The notes: generated from the sequence alone by a model not told the origin. Shown: positions 7,148 to 16,563, numbered from the stretch's first letter. The stretch is DNA of 55,082 nt from Nitrospira sp. (GCA_024331095.1 JANDJE010000015.1:1-55082); one strand, 5' to 3'. Translations and numbers: made by a program.

Positions 7148-9454
7148 ATGGCCGATCATGTTCCATACAGTCGAGCTCGGCTGCTCCGCCGTAGCCTGCC
7201 GGTGTTGCTTGGCTTGATCGCGGCAGGCGTCATCGCGCTGGCAAGCTATGGGCTGATCCTCTCGGCGACGCTGACGCTCCCCAGGAGCGATGAGCACCCG
7301 CCTCTTCTGATCTACGGCGCGCCGTTCATGGTCTCGCCGGGTCTTGATGTAACCCATTCCGGACTCGTCGATCGGTTGCGGCAGTTGGGCTATCGGTCGG
7401 TGTCGGTCCCGCCGAGGGCGGCCGGCGAATATGCCGCGACGGACGATTCCATCGAGATTTTTCTGCGTGCGCAGCCGGAAAACCGTCTTCCCGCCAAGAT
7501 TGTGCGGCTTCGGTTGGCCGCCGGGAAGATTCGGGAACTTCGCTCGATGCCCGACGGCCAACCGGTCCCATGGGTATTCCTTGAGCCGGCCGTGATCAGC
7601 GGCATGCGCGACGGCTCCAAACAGGTCAGGGAGTGGATTCGGCTCGATCGAATTCCACCGCGGTTGATCGACATGGTGCTGGCCATCGAGGACCGGCGGT
7701 TTTTCTCCCACGTCGGCATCGATCCTTTTGCCATCGGCCGGGCCCTCTGGGCGAACCTCGTGCACGGCGCCGTCGTGCAAGGGGGGAGCACGTTGACCCA
7801 GCAATTGGCGAAGAATCTCTACTATTCTCCGCAGCGGACGATCAGCCGCAAGCTGAAGGAGCTGGTCGCCGCGGTCGTTCTGGAGTTGAAGTACAGCAAA
7901 CAGGAGATTCTCGAAAGTTATCTCAATGAAATCTATCTGGGGCAGTCCGGCTCCGTGTCCATCTACGGCGTCGGGGAAGCGGCCCATCGCTACTTCGGAA
8001 AAACGCTCGACGAGTTGTCGGTCGAAGAGATGGCGATGATCGTGGGGTTGATCAAAGGCCCCAACAGCTATTCGCCGACGAGAAACGCGGCGCAGGCGGC
8101 GGAGCGGCGGAACGTCGTGCTTCGCCGATTGCGGGAGCAAGGCATTGTGTCGGAAGAGGCGTGGGCGAACGCGGTGGGTCGGCCTGTCAAGATCGTGCCG
8201 GCCCAGGATGCCGTGGGCGACGCGCCGCATTTTGTCGATTATCTCCTCCGCGAAGCGGAGGATGCCGTCGGCGATCTCCCGGAGGGAATCAGGATTTTCT
8301 CGACGCTTGATCCATGGATTCAACGAACAGCCGAACAGGTCTTGCAACAGGAGTTGGTTCAGTTAGAAGCAACGTATCCGTCGTTGAAAGAGGCCGGATC
8401 GCCCCTTCAGGGCGCCATTGTCGTGCTGGAGCCGAGAACCGGCCGCGTTCTCGCGATGGTCGGCGGACGCGATTATCGAATGAGTCAATTCAACCGCGCG
8501 GCACAGGCCCGTCGGTCGGCTGGCTCGCTGCTCAAACCGTTCGTGTATCTGGCTGGATTTGAAGCGGCCCGAACACAGGGCGCGGCGGGCCTCACCCCTG
8601 CGACGTTGCTTGACGACGAGCCCGTCACGTTGGAGTCGAAGGATGGTCCGTGGTCGCCGAAGAATTATGACCGGCAGTACCATGGCCGGGTGACGGTGCG
8701 GACGGCGCTCGAACAGTCGTTGAACGTCCCGGCCGTGCGGGTCGCCCATCGCACCGGTCTCGCGCCGCTTCTTAACCTGTTGAGGGCGTTCGGGATCGCG
8801 ACACCGCAGCCGGGAGATCTCTCCGTGGCCTTGGGGAGCTCTCCCGTTTCTCTGCTGGAGATCGCCTCGGCATACGGCGGGTTGGCCAACGGCGGCGTGA
8901 TGGTGCGTCCCTCGACCGTCTCTCGCATCGACGGTGACACCGGCGAGACGTTCTGGAATCGAGCGGCGGATCGGCGCCAGGCCGCGTCTCCGCAAGGAAC
9001 CTATCTTGTGACGTCGATGCTCAAAGGGGTAATCGATCGCGGGACCGGCGCCAAAGCAAGGAATTTGGGCGTGGAAGGGGCGGTGGCCGGTAAGACGGGG
9101 ACGACCGATGGATACCGTGACGCCTGGTTCGTCGGCTATACGACCGACCTCGTGATCGGCGTGTGGGTGGGATTCGACGATGAACGGCCGATCAAACTCA
9201 CGGGCGCGCAGGCGGCGCTTCCCATTTGGAGCAAGTTGGCGGCGAGGCTGATTCCACCCGGTCAGCCGGATTTCCCCATGCCCGAGGGAGTGGTCGAGCG
9301 TCGGATCGATCCTCAAACCGGTCAACTGGCGACCGCTCAATGTCCGGAGCCCATCACCGAGGTATTCATCGGCGGCACCGAGCCGGACGACTATTGCGAG
9401 GTCCACGGCGGAGGCTTGTGGGAACGGCTGAAGCGGGCGTTCGGGCTGTTCTGA
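7148..9454 (+). CDS. mrcB: Class A penicillin-binding protein (PBP1B-type bifunctional transglycosylase/transpeptidase)
   Basis: About 768 aa. A short cytoplasmic tail and one transmembrane helix (about 18-42) are followed by a UB2H-like region. The GT51 glycosyltransferase domain has EDRRFFSHVGID with the catalytic Glu, GGSTLTQQLAKNL and KRK-type basic motifs. The transpeptidase domain has the SxxK motif SLLK (in RSAGSLLKPF), SLN as the SxN motif, and KTGTTDGYRDAWFVG as the KTG box. It polymerises and cross-links peptidoglycan in the periplasm. The ATG at 7148 is chosen over a TTG two codons earlier. A bactofilin gene follows after 134 bases. Confidence 0.93.
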   Translation: MADHVPYSRARLLRRSLPVLLGLIAAGVIALASYGLILSATLTLPRSDEHPPLLIYGAPFMVSPGLDVTHSGLVDRLRQLGYRSVSVPPRAAGEYAATDDSIEIFLRAQPENRLPAKIVRLRLAAGKIRELRSMPDGQPVPWVFLEPAVISGMRDGSKQVREWIRLDRIPPRLIDMVLAIEDRRFFSHVGIDPFAIGRALWANLVHGAVVQGGSTLTQQLAKNLYYSPQRTISRKLKELVAAVVLELKYSKQEILESYLNEIYLGQSGSVSIYGVGEAAHRYFGKTLDELSVEEMAMIVGLIKGPNSYSPTRNAAQAAERRNVVLRRLREQGIVSEEAWANAVGRPVKIVPAQDAVGDAPHFVDYLLREAEDAVGDLPEGIRIFSTLDPWIQRTAEQVLQQELVQLEATYPSLKEAGSPLQGAIVVLEPRTGRVLAMVGGRDYRMSQFNRAAQARRSAGSLLKPFVYLAGFEAARTQGAAGLTPATLLDDEPVTLESKDGPWSPKNYDRQYHGRVTVRTALEQSLNVPAVRVAHRTGLAPLLNLLRAFGIATPQPGDLSVALGSSPVSLLEIASAYGGLANGGVMVRPSTVSRIDGDTGETFWNRAADRRQAASPQGTYLVTSMLKGVIDRGTGAKARNLGVEGAVAGKTGTTDGYRDAWFVGYTTDLVIGVWVGFDDERPIKLTGAQAALPIWSKLAARLIPPGQPDFPMPEGVVERRIDPQTGQLATAQCPEPITEVFIGGTEPDDYCEVHGGGLWERLKRAFGLF

Positions 9455-9588
9455 GCGGCCGGCATCGGCGTGGATCGGTCTGCCGATCTCGGTCGGGTGA
9501 TCGGCTGTTCGTGAATCAACTACTGCTAGGAGGCGATCGACTCTTGCGGTAAGCTAGGGCTCGCAACGGATTCACCGAGGAGACCGTC

Positions 9589-10035
9589 ATGAAAAAGAAC
9601 GGGTACATGGACGACGGCAACATCACCCTGCTGGCCAAGGGAGTCGAGATGAAGGGTGAGATCCGGGTCGAGGGGACCGTGCGGATCGACGGTCGGCTGG
9701 AAGGGGACGTGCACACCAAGGGCGAAGTGATTGTGGGGGAAGATGGAGTGGTCAAGGGCACGATCACCGCCGGGTCCTTGATCAGCAGCGGGCGGATCAA
9801 GGCCTCGGTCACGGCGACCGACCGGGTGCAGTTGTTCAAGACGGCGATTCTCATCGGCGAAGTGCGCAGTCCCATCATGATCATGGAGGAAGGCGCCAAA
9901 TTTCAGGGCCTCAGCGACATGGGCGCCACGGGCTGGCCGGAGGAGGCGCCTCGATTGTCCGGCAACAACGTCCGCGACATGAATCAGCACCGTGGGCGGC
10001 CGGTGGCCTTGCTGGCGAAAGAACAAGATCTCTAG
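9589..10035 (+). CDS. Bactofilin (polymer-forming cytoskeletal protein)
   Basis: 148 aa, with GAGGAG seven bases before the ATG. The core from about residue 10 to 110 shows the bactofilin beta-helix signature: ITLLAKGVEMKGEIRVEGT, then VRIDGRLEGDV, GEVIVGEDG and VKGTITAG, with short strand repeats every 17-18 residues, flanked by flexible tails. Bactofilins self-assemble without nucleotide and scaffold cell-wall enzymes at curved or polar membrane sites. Placement directly after a class A PBP gene fits a role in localised peptidoglycan synthesis. Both are on the plus strand, with no clear terminator between them. Confidence 0.92.
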   Translation: MKKNGYMDDGNITLLAKGVEMKGEIRVEGTVRIDGRLEGDVHTKGEVIVGEDGVVKGTITAGSLISSGRIKASVTATDRVQLFKTAILIGEVRSPIMIMEEGAKFQGLSDMGATGWPEEAPRLSGNNVRDMNQHRGRPVALLAKEQDL

Positions 10036-10174
10036 CCCCGTTCCGTGTCCGGGGCGGCCTTGTGACGGGCTCCTCGTCGCTTCCCGTTCCGCGTCCCGTT
10101 CAGATTCCCGGTCGTGACAGATTCATCGGGATCTGCTATCAACACAGGGTCCCCTCGTATCCCCGCGACATTCG

Positions 10175-11269
10175 ATGACGCGACAACACCTGTTCTCGAT
10201 CGTTTTCTTCGCCCTGCTGGGTCTGCTGCTGTATCAAATGGGGCTTGTCCTCCAACCGTTCGTCTTCCCGGCGCTGTGGGCCGTGCTTTTGGCCCACGGA
10301 ACGTTTCCCCTCCATCGACGGCTGTCAAAGTTGTTTAACGGGAACGAGACCCTGTCGGCGGCCGTGCTGACGATAGGCGCGTTGGGTATGGTCGTCGTGC
10401 CGTTGGCCTTGATGGGTGTGCTGCTCGTGCACGAGGCCGGCGTGGCGGAGGAGGTCATTCGCGCCTGGGTTGAGAGCGGAGGACTCCAGCGGCTGCCGGA
10501 CCAGGTGGCGACCATCCCGATCATCGGAGGATGGTTGCGGACGACGCTGGCCGGAATCGATCTCCAACGAATGTCCCTCGAACAATCGGTCGTGACGGGA
10601 GTCACGGCGGTCAGCCGATTCCTCGTGGGACGGATGGGTGATCTGTTGAAGAACGCCGTACTGCTGGTGACGGATTTTTTCATCATGTTGCTGGTGCTGT
10701 TCTTTTTGTACCGCGACGGCCCGACTTGGTTTTCATCCTGGTATCAATTGATTCCGATGGACGAATCGCACAAGCAGAAAATCATGGCCCGCTTGGATCA
10801 GACGATCCGCGCGGTCGTCAAGGGGGTCTTGGTGACGGCGATCGTCCAGGGAGTACTGGCCGGGCTGGCCTATCTTGCTTTGGCTGTTCCGTTCCCGGTG
10901 GTACTTACGGCGCTGACCATTCTGTTGGCGCCCATTCCCTTCGGCGGCACGGCGCTGGTATGGGGACCGGTCGGTCTGTACCTTCTGTGGATCGGGGAAG
11001 CCGGCAAGGCGCTCATGATGCTGGCGTGGGGCGTCGGCGTCGTATCCATGGTCGATCACGTCCTTCGCCCGTGGCTGATCGGGCAGGACGTGCAGATTCC
11101 CGTGTTGCTTCTGGTGCTCAGCGTGCTGGGAGGATTGGCGGTGTATGGGGTGTTGGGAATCTTTGTCGGGCCCGTGCTGGTCAGTCTGTTGATGACGGCC
11201 GTCCAAATTTATCGGGAAGAATATCAAGCCGTCGAAGCGGGCACGCCGCCCCCTCCCGCGTCGTCATGA
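10175..11269 (+). CDS. AI-2E family transporter (PerM/YdiK-type permease)
   Basis: 364 aa with about seven or eight hydrophobic segments: two close together at the N-terminus, then a long soluble-looking stretch (about 75-150), a segment containing VTDFFIMLLVLFFLYRDGP, and a C-terminal cluster of helices (LLAPIPFGGTALVWGP, VLGGLAVYGVLGIFVGP). This pattern is characteristic of the AI-2E/UPF0118 family, whose members export small molecules or act as Na+/H+ antiporters; the substrate is unknown. It ends in a proline-rich tail. It is convergent with the haem-protein operon on the other strand. Confidence 0.88.
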   Translation: MTRQHLFSIVFFALLGLLLYQMGLVLQPFVFPALWAVLLAHGTFPLHRRLSKLFNGNETLSAAVLTIGALGMVVVPLALMGVLLVHEAGVAEEVIRAWVESGGLQRLPDQVATIPIIGGWLRTTLAGIDLQRMSLEQSVVTGVTAVSRFLVGRMGDLLKNAVLLVTDFFIMLLVLFFLYRDGPTWFSSWYQLIPMDESHKQKIMARLDQTIRAVVKGVLVTAIVQGVLAGLAYLALAVPFPVVLTALTILLAPIPFGGTALVWGPVGLYLLWIGEAGKALMMLAWGVGVVSMVDHVLRPWLIGQDVQIPVLLLVLSVLGGLAVYGVLGIFVGPVLVSLLMTAVQIYREEYQAVEAGTPPPPASS

Positions 11270-11368
11270 CGTTCCCCCATCCGTCGCCGGTCGATCATCG
11301 AGATACCGCCAGGCGAGGTTTCGATCTCGCGCGCGACGATCGGAACCGGGGAGAGTCATTGTCTTCCG

Positions 11369-11965
11369 TCACTCCAAGGGGATCGTAATGGCGATGGCGC
11401 CCATGACGTCGTTCAACTTGAAGTCCTGTTTGGGGCTCAAGGGATGGGTGTTGTGGCAGGAAACGCAAACGGGGGAGACCGCTCGGTCGGCGTAGATGGC
11501 TTGGAAGTAGCGTTTCTTGCCGCTGGTGACGATGCCGGTGACCGGCTGTTCCGGTCGTTTCCGAAGCGTTTCCAGGGCTTGGCGCTCGAACTGGGTGGCG
11601 GGGGCGTTGCGCTGATAGATCGGCGACAAGCCGATCAGCCGAAAGCGGATCCCGCGCCCGCTCTCCGCGACGATTCTGCCGGTATGTTGAAGAAATTGGG
11701 CGGGGAGGGGAAGGGTATTGTCCTGCTCCCAGTGTTCCGTCGCGGACAGGAGTCCTTTCTCTTGCAGACGGTTGACGATGGAGGTGGTGTAGATGGTGCG
11801 GTTCGCTTCGAGGATCGCATGGATGTAGTCGGCGACTTTATCGGGCGGAATGCCCTCGGCGCCGAGGGCCTCCTCGGCGGGAGGAAATGAGGGGCCGCCC
11901 CACAGGCATCCTACGATGACAAACGCGCAGACGGCGATTCGGACTGTGACGCGGATGGAGTCCAT
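11369..11965 (-). CDS. DUF3365 (Tll0287-like) c-type haem sensor protein
   Basis: About 198 aa from the ATG at 11965, preceded by AGGGGAGG. An N-terminal hydrophobic signal (about residues 5-25) is followed by a helical domain with AILEANRTIYT and a C-terminal haem-attachment motif CVSCHNTHP, i.e. CxxCH. DUF3365/Tll0287 domains are periplasmic PAS-like haem sensors often found in or beside signalling proteins. Its 5-prime end overlaps the 3-prime end of the histidine kinase gene by 55 bases in another frame, implying coupled expression. The likely job is to give redox or gas input to that kinase; this is inferred from position. Confidence 0.85.
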   Translation of the reverse strand: MDSIRVTVRIAVCAFVIVGCLWGGPSFPPAEEALGAEGIPPDKVADYIHAILEANRTIYTTSIVNRLQEKGLLSATEHWEQDNTLPLPAQFLQHTGRIVAESGRGIRFRLIGLSPIYQRNAPATQFERQALETLRKRPEQPVTGIVTSGKKRYFQAIYADRAVSPVCVSCHNTHPLSPKQDFKLNDVMGAIAITIPLE

Positions 11966-14406
11966 GTGTCCTCCCCTGATGCGGCGGGAGGGGCCGGCAG
12001 GGTGACGATACACGTCGTTCCCCGTCCCTCGTCGCTTTCAATGCGAAGCTCGCCGCCGAATTTTCGGATAATTCTCCTGGCGACCGTCAGCCCCAGGCCG
12101 GACCCTTCGCCTTGGCCTTTGGTCGTGAAGAAGGGGTCAAAAATTTTCGACAGGTGCTGTTTGGGAATGCCGGGACCGGAGTCCGCGATCGTCACGGTGC
12201 CGATGCGATCGGACCAAGCCGTGGTCAGCGTCAACGTGCCGGTCCCTTTCATGGCTTGAACGGCATTGGTGATCAGGTTCGCCAACGCTTGCTGAAGCTG
12301 ATCCGGCCTTGCCAACACGCGGACGCCCCCCCCATACAGTTTCTTGACGACCACGTTCTTCATGTCGCTTGCCGATTGGACGATGGCCAAGGCCCGATCC
12401 GTTTCTTCTTCCAGCGACACAGGTACCGTTTGATCGCCTTCTTCTTTTCCCGTCACGCCGGCGAAATCCCGGATGACCGTCGCCATGCGCCGGCCTTGCG
12501 CCACGATGTCGCGCGCATGGGCCTTGGCTCGCTCCAAGCTTTGTTCCTCTTGGATCGCTTCGCCCAGTCCGATGATGCCGAACAGCGGGTTGTTCAGCTC
12601 ATGACCGATGCCGGCGGTCAACACGCCGAGGCTGCCGGATTTTTCGGCTTGGACGAGCTGATCGTGCAGGCGGCTTTCGTCGGTCGTATCGCGCAGAACC
12701 AGCCCGATGACGGGCTCTTGTCCCGGTCTGGCCGGTAAGCGGAACCATTGATAGTGGTAGAGGCGCGATCCGATGTGAAATTCCGGACGATGATCGGACG
12801 GTTCCTGATCGCCGGCCGGCGCCAGGGGGTCGCGCGGCACTTTCCGCTCGGAGGTTTGTTCGCGAGCGTGGGCGGTGCCGTCGCCGCGAAACTCCTGCCG
12901 CAGGCGCTGACGAGCCGGGGAATCCAGTGGAAGCACGTCGAAGAAGGGCATCGGTAACGACTGGTCGAGCCGCATGCCGAACGACTCGCGCGCCGCTCGA
13001 TTGACGTACCGCACCTGTTCGTCGGCGTCGATCAGGAAAATAGGAGTCGAGACCGCGTCCAAAATGTGGTCGGTCGATTGTTGCAGCGCTTGAACTTCCC
13101 GCGTCTTCAATTCGACTTGGTCGGTGAGGCCGGCGAAAGCCGCGTTCAGTTGCTGATTCATGCGATTGAACTCTTCGGCCAGTTCCTCCAGCTCGTCACC
13201 CGATCGGATGTCGATCGGCGTCTTGAGCTCGCCGCGCCCGATGGCGCGGGCCGCCTGCATCAGCTTTCGAACGGGCGTGACGATGCGACTCGCCGCGAAG
13301 TAGCCCAGCCCGGCCAGCAACAGAAGACCAGCGGTTCCGAAGACGGTCACCCAGGTGAACAGATGCTGGATCGGGGCGAAGATCTCGTCCGACGCCTGCC
13401 AGACGAACGTGTGCCACGATCCGTTCTCGATGGAGCCGTTGGTCGCGCGGCTGGTTTCCGGCAGCGGCGCGAATCCGATCACGGACGTCGAGCGTCCGCC
13501 GTGGCCGTCGCTGGAAGCTTGGACCCATCCCGGTTGAAGAGGAGTCACGAGCGGGACGAGATTCGGATCGGACAACGGGACGCCGGTGGGTAGGATCGGG
13601 CAACTGATGACGAGGCCGTTCGAGTCGATCAGCATGACGTGGCCGGTCTTTCCGAAGCGAATGGCGTGCGTGGCCGGAGAAAAAAATTCCTTCGCGTCGA
13701 TCACGCGGTGGAGAACCCCCACGACTTCGTACCGCAATTGGTCCATCACGGGGACGGAGATCGTGAAGACGTAGGCGTTGACTCGTTTGTCGAAGTGGAT
13801 GTCTTCGATGAAGAGCCGCCCGACGGCCTTGTGATAGGCGCCTTGCCACCAGCGGGTCCGGTCGTGGCGGAGCTCCGGTTTCTCTCCGATGGCGGCGACG
13901 AGGAGGCCGTGGACGTCCGTCAAAAACAGCATCTTGGTGGATGCGCGGACGATCTGCGGCTGCAATTGTCCGGGAGCGTTGTGGATGCCCGTGTAATACT
14001 CGCGCAGCAGGGCGCTCAACGGGTTCTCCATGACGGATCGCACGGTGTTCGGCTCGCCGGCCGCCCATTTCGCTTCGAAGTCGCTCGTCTCGACGGCGGC
14101 GCCCCGATGATGCTGCGGCGTATCCCGCCGGTGCTCCAGTTCGCTGATGATCGCCGGATCGTTCGCCATGCGGGCGGTTTGCGCGATTTCCTCCGCCACG
14201 AGGAGATCGAGTTTCCTGGCCGCCTCCATGGCGAGGGCTTTGAAACTTTCCCCGCTTACGTCCCGGATTTCCCTCGATCCTTGCCAGAACGCCATGCCGA
14301 GCCCGATGACGAGCGGGACGGTTCCGACCACGAGCATCGAGACGATCAACTTGGCTTTGAGCCCCCAGCGTGTCTTGCGAGGGGCGGCTGATGGCGTCGT
14401 GCTCAT
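11911..14406 (-). CDS. Membrane sensor histidine kinase (Cache-HAMP-PAS-HisKA-HATPase)
   Basis: 831 aa. One helix lies at about 17-38, then a roughly 300-residue periplasmic region with dCache features (DVHGLLVAAIGE, VMLIDSNGLVISCP), a second helix near 350-372, HAMP, and a PAS domain (FLIDADEQVRYVNRAARESF). The H-box HELNNP (His near 600), N-box NLITNAVQAM and G-boxes DSGPGIPKQHL and GSGLGL complete the kinase core. It would autophosphorylate in response to a periplasmic ligand and pass phosphate to a receiver, probably the one encoded first in this operon. Its ATG overlaps the TGA of the preceding kinase gene, and its tail overlaps the haem-protein gene. Confidence 0.93.
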   Translation of the reverse strand: MSTTPSAAPRKTRWGLKAKLIVSMLVVGTVPLVIGLGMAFWQGSREIRDVSGESFKALAMEAARKLDLLVAEEIAQTARMANDPAIISELEHRRDTPQHHRGAAVETSDFEAKWAAGEPNTVRSVMENPLSALLREYYTGIHNAPGQLQPQIVRASTKMLFLTDVHGLLVAAIGEKPELRHDRTRWWQGAYHKAVGRLFIEDIHFDKRVNAYVFTISVPVMDQLRYEVVGVLHRVIDAKEFFSPATHAIRFGKTGHVMLIDSNGLVISCPILPTGVPLSDPNLVPLVTPLQPGWVQASSDGHGGRSTSVIGFAPLPETSRATNGSIENGSWHTFVWQASDEIFAPIQHLFTWVTVFGTAGLLLLAGLGYFAASRIVTPVRKLMQAARAIGRGELKTPIDIRSGDELEELAEEFNRMNQQLNAAFAGLTDQVELKTREVQALQQSTDHILDAVSTPIFLIDADEQVRYVNRAARESFGMRLDQSLPMPFFDVLPLDSPARQRLRQEFRGDGTAHAREQTSERKVPRDPLAPAGDQEPSDHRPEFHIGSRLYHYQWFRLPARPGQEPVIGLVLRDTTDESRLHDQLVQAEKSGSLGVLTAGIGHELNNPLFGIIGLGEAIQEEQSLERAKAHARDIVAQGRRMATVIRDFAGVTGKEEGDQTVPVSLEEETDRALAIVQSASDMKNVVVKKLYGGGVRVLARPDQLQQALANLITNAVQAMKGTGTLTLTTAWSDRIGTVTIADSGPGIPKQHLSKIFDPFFTTKGQGEGSGLGLTVARRIIRKFGGELRIESDEGRGTTCIVTLPAPPAASGEDTWTPSASQSESPSARLSS

Positions 14407-15554
14407 GACGGGTTTCCGTCTTCCACGCGCACGTCATGGGGAAAGGTGACGGTGAACGTCGTGCCCCGTCCCACTTGGCTCTCGACGTCGATGGAGCCGT
14501 GCATGCGGTGAACGACGTTCTTGATGTTGTACAGTCCGAGCCCCGTGCCCTTGCCGGGGGGTTTGGTCGTGAAGAACGGCTCAAAGATCCGTCCCATCAC
14601 GTCCGGCGGGATACCGTGCCCCGTGTCGGAAATTTTGACGACCGTCGCTCCATCGACGGTGGAGGTGACGATGGTCAACACGCCGCCCCGTTCCATGGCC
14701 TGGACGGCGTTGGTGATGAGATTGATGAACACATGGAGAATTTCGTCGGGATTGCCGATCGCCGTCGCCTCGGGCCAATAGGACTTGCGTACCTCGATGT
14801 CTTGCAGGCCGACGGCGTAGCGGGCGATTTTGAGCGCCTCGTCCAGTTTGGCGTTGATGGGGACCGCCTGATCGGAACGAGCGGAGGTTCGCCGGGAGTA
14901 GGACGTGAGATCCCGACAGATGGCCGTCGTGCGTTTGACGGCTTCGACAATGTCCCGTGCTTGCAGATGGACTGTCTCAAGATCCCGCTCTTCGGTGAGG
15001 TTTTCGGCCAGCCCCAAAATGAGTTGGAGCGGGTTGTTCATGTCGTGGGCGATGCCCGCGGCGAACGACCCGATTCCCGCGAGTTTGTCCGTTTGGAGCA
15101 ATTGGGCCTGGAGTGCGAATTCATGCCGAACCAAGTCATACAGCAGGCGGGAGGACGGACCGCTCAAGATGCCGACTCCCGCCGGGACCTGTTGCCGGAG
15201 GGTTTTCTCCATGGCCGCGTCGCCGGTGACGTCGATCACTAGATCCGGTTCCGTGACGCGCAGGAGGTCGGCGCTCTCGCTGAACACCGGCACGCGGAGC
15301 TCGCGCGCGTGCCGGAGGCCCGGGGCGTCGGCGCATCGGTCCGCGATGCCGACCACTTCGACGGTCCGAAGTTGGTGCAGTAGCGTCAGCATCGCCGTGC
15401 CACCCCGGCCCGCTCCCACGATCGCGATTTTTGTGGGAGTCGGAGCAGGCGCCCCCTCATAACCGTCGAGACCGGACAACCGATCGGTCGTCGTGACGGG
15501 AGCGTGAGGCCGGCTTGCCGAAGGGTCCGATTTGGTCAGTTCAGGATTCGTCAC
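14403..15554 (-). CDS. Histidine kinase fused to an N-terminal Rossmann (dinucleotide-binding-like) domain
   Basis: 383 aa starting with GTG at 15554. Residues 42-140 form a Rossmann-like domain: KIAIVGAGRGGTAML carries GxGxxG at 47-52, then VEVVGIADRC ends strand two with Asp72, and PDLVIDVTGD follows, as in GFO/IDH and homoserine dehydrogenase NAD(P)-binding domains. Residues 150-375 are a kinase core with H-box HDMNNP (His170), N-box Asn282, DTGHGIPPDV and GTGLGLYN. There is no transmembrane segment, so it is cytosolic. The GTG overlaps the receiver gene TGA (GTGA). A nucleotide or redox-cofactor input is suggested but not demonstrated. Confidence 0.9.
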   Translation of the reverse strand: MTNPELTKSDPSASRPHAPVTTTDRLSGLDGYEGAPAPTPTKIAIVGAGRGGTAMLTLLHQLRTVEVVGIADRCADAPGLRHARELRVPVFSESADLLRVTEPDLVIDVTGDAAMEKTLRQQVPAGVGILSGPSSRLLYDLVRHEFALQAQLLQTDKLAGIGSFAAGIAHDMNNPLQLILGLAENLTEERDLETVHLQARDIVEAVKRTTAICRDLTSYSRRTSARSDQAVPINAKLDEALKIARYAVGLQDIEVRKSYWPEATAIGNPDEILHVFINLITNAVQAMERGGVLTIVTSTVDGATVVKISDTGHGIPPDVMGRIFEPFFTTKPPGKGTGLGLYNIKNVVHRMHGSIDVESQVGRGTTFTVTFPHDVRVEDGNPS

Positions 15555-15985
15555 AGGCGCGCCAGCTCCCTTTGTTCCATCGCGCGGGCGACGGAAGCTT
15601 TGAGTTTCTCGCCTTCGACCGGCTTGACCAGATAATCGACGACGCCCTGCCGCAAGAGCGATGTCGCCATGTCGGTGTCGGGGAATCCCGTCAGCACGAT
15701 GAGCGGGACGCGGGGGTAATTCTGACGAAAGTACGAAATGGCCTCGATGCCGTTGACTTTCGGCATGCGGATGTCGCAGATGATGACGTCCAGCAGGAGA
15801 CGATTCTCGCCCGTATTGATCGTTTCGATCGCCTTCGCCCCGTTCTCCGCTTCAAGGACCTCGTATCCGGCTTTTTGAAGGGTCATTCTGACCACCTTGC
15901 GGATATCCGGCTCATCGTCGACGACGAGCACCCGGCCGTTGCAGCTTTCACCTCCCATGAAAAACCCTGATTTGAACTCGTTCAT
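15551..15985 (-). CDS. Response regulator, receiver domain only, first gene of signalling operon
   Basis: 144 aa from the ATG at 15985, which has GGGAGG five bases upstream; a longer upstream frame has no such site. The receiver features are DDE at 23-25, phospho-acceptor Asp71 in IICDIRMPKVNG, Thr99 and Lys121 in VKPVEG. The 15-residue N-terminal tail is non-conserved, and the C-terminus ends soon after helix 5, so no output domain exists. It is the likely phosphate acceptor for one or both kinases encoded immediately downstream, with which it overlaps. Confidence 0.92.
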   Translation of the reverse strand: MNEFKSGFFMGGESCNGRVLVVDDEPDIRKVVRMTLQKAGYEVLEAENGAKAIETINTGENRLLLDVIICDIRMPKVNGIEAISYFRQNYPRVPLIVLTGFPDTDMATSLLRQGVVDYLVKPVEGEKLKASVARAMEQRELARL

Positions 15986-16266
15986 GGCAACCTCCCGGTA
16001 AAGTGTGATGAGCGACTGCCGTAATCTTGTCGGCCTTGACACGATTATGAGAGAACGCAAAGCCTGTGCCGAGTGGGATAAACCGGGAAGGTTGAATTTA
16101 CTGCGGATTTGCGGGGCGCCTTGTCGGTGTTTTAGCGTGGTGGCTCAGTTGCACCACCAACGTGGTGATATCAACCAGGGGGAGTGCATTGCCTTCAGCG
16201 GGAAACTTCGGCTAGGGTATTGGCCGGGAAGTTTCTCGGAACGGATGGAGCAAGCCGAGGGGGATC

Positions 16267-16521
16267 ATGATTACAGAAGAGGCGTTAACCGACTACATTC
16301 GAAAGGGCATGCCGGACGCGGCCGTGACCGTGACGGATCGAACGGGAACCATGGACCATCTCAAAGTGCTCGTCATTTCATCGGCGTTTGAGGGGAAGAC
16401 CCTGTTGGATCGGCACCGGATGATTTATCAGGCGCTGGATGTCCCTCTAAAGGATGGTCGTATTCATGCGCTGGAGCTGACGGCCAAAACACCGGGAGAA
16501 ACGGGCAAGACGAGCGGTTGA
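16267..16521 (+). CDS. bolA: BolA family protein
   Basis: 84 aa, with the BolA fold features: an N-terminal helix ITEEALTDYIRKGMP, the strand pair AAVTVTDRTG, SSAFEGKTLLDRHRMIYQAL, and the signature IHALELTAKTP containing the conserved His. BolA-like proteins ligate a shared [2Fe-2S] cluster with monothiol glutaredoxins. The next gene, 42 bases downstream, encodes such a glutaredoxin, so the pair very probably forms a BolA-Grx complex in iron-sulfur trafficking or iron sensing. Confidence 0.93.
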   Translation: MITEEALTDYIRKGMPDAAVTVTDRTGTMDHLKVLVISSAFEGKTLLDRHRMIYQALDVPLKDGRIHALELTAKTPGETGKTSG

Positions 16522-16563
16522 ACGTCGGAGTAAGGGGGAATTTCGAGAGAAAGGAGACGGACG

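Noticed and set aside
7004..8347. 447-aa minus-strand ORF
   Set aside because: It lies antisense within the PBP gene, is Arg/Pro/His-rich and lacks motifs; a shadow of the real gene.
8363..9406. 347-aa minus-strand ORF
   Set aside because: Antisense to the PBP transpeptidase domain; Arg/His-rich with no recognisable domain.
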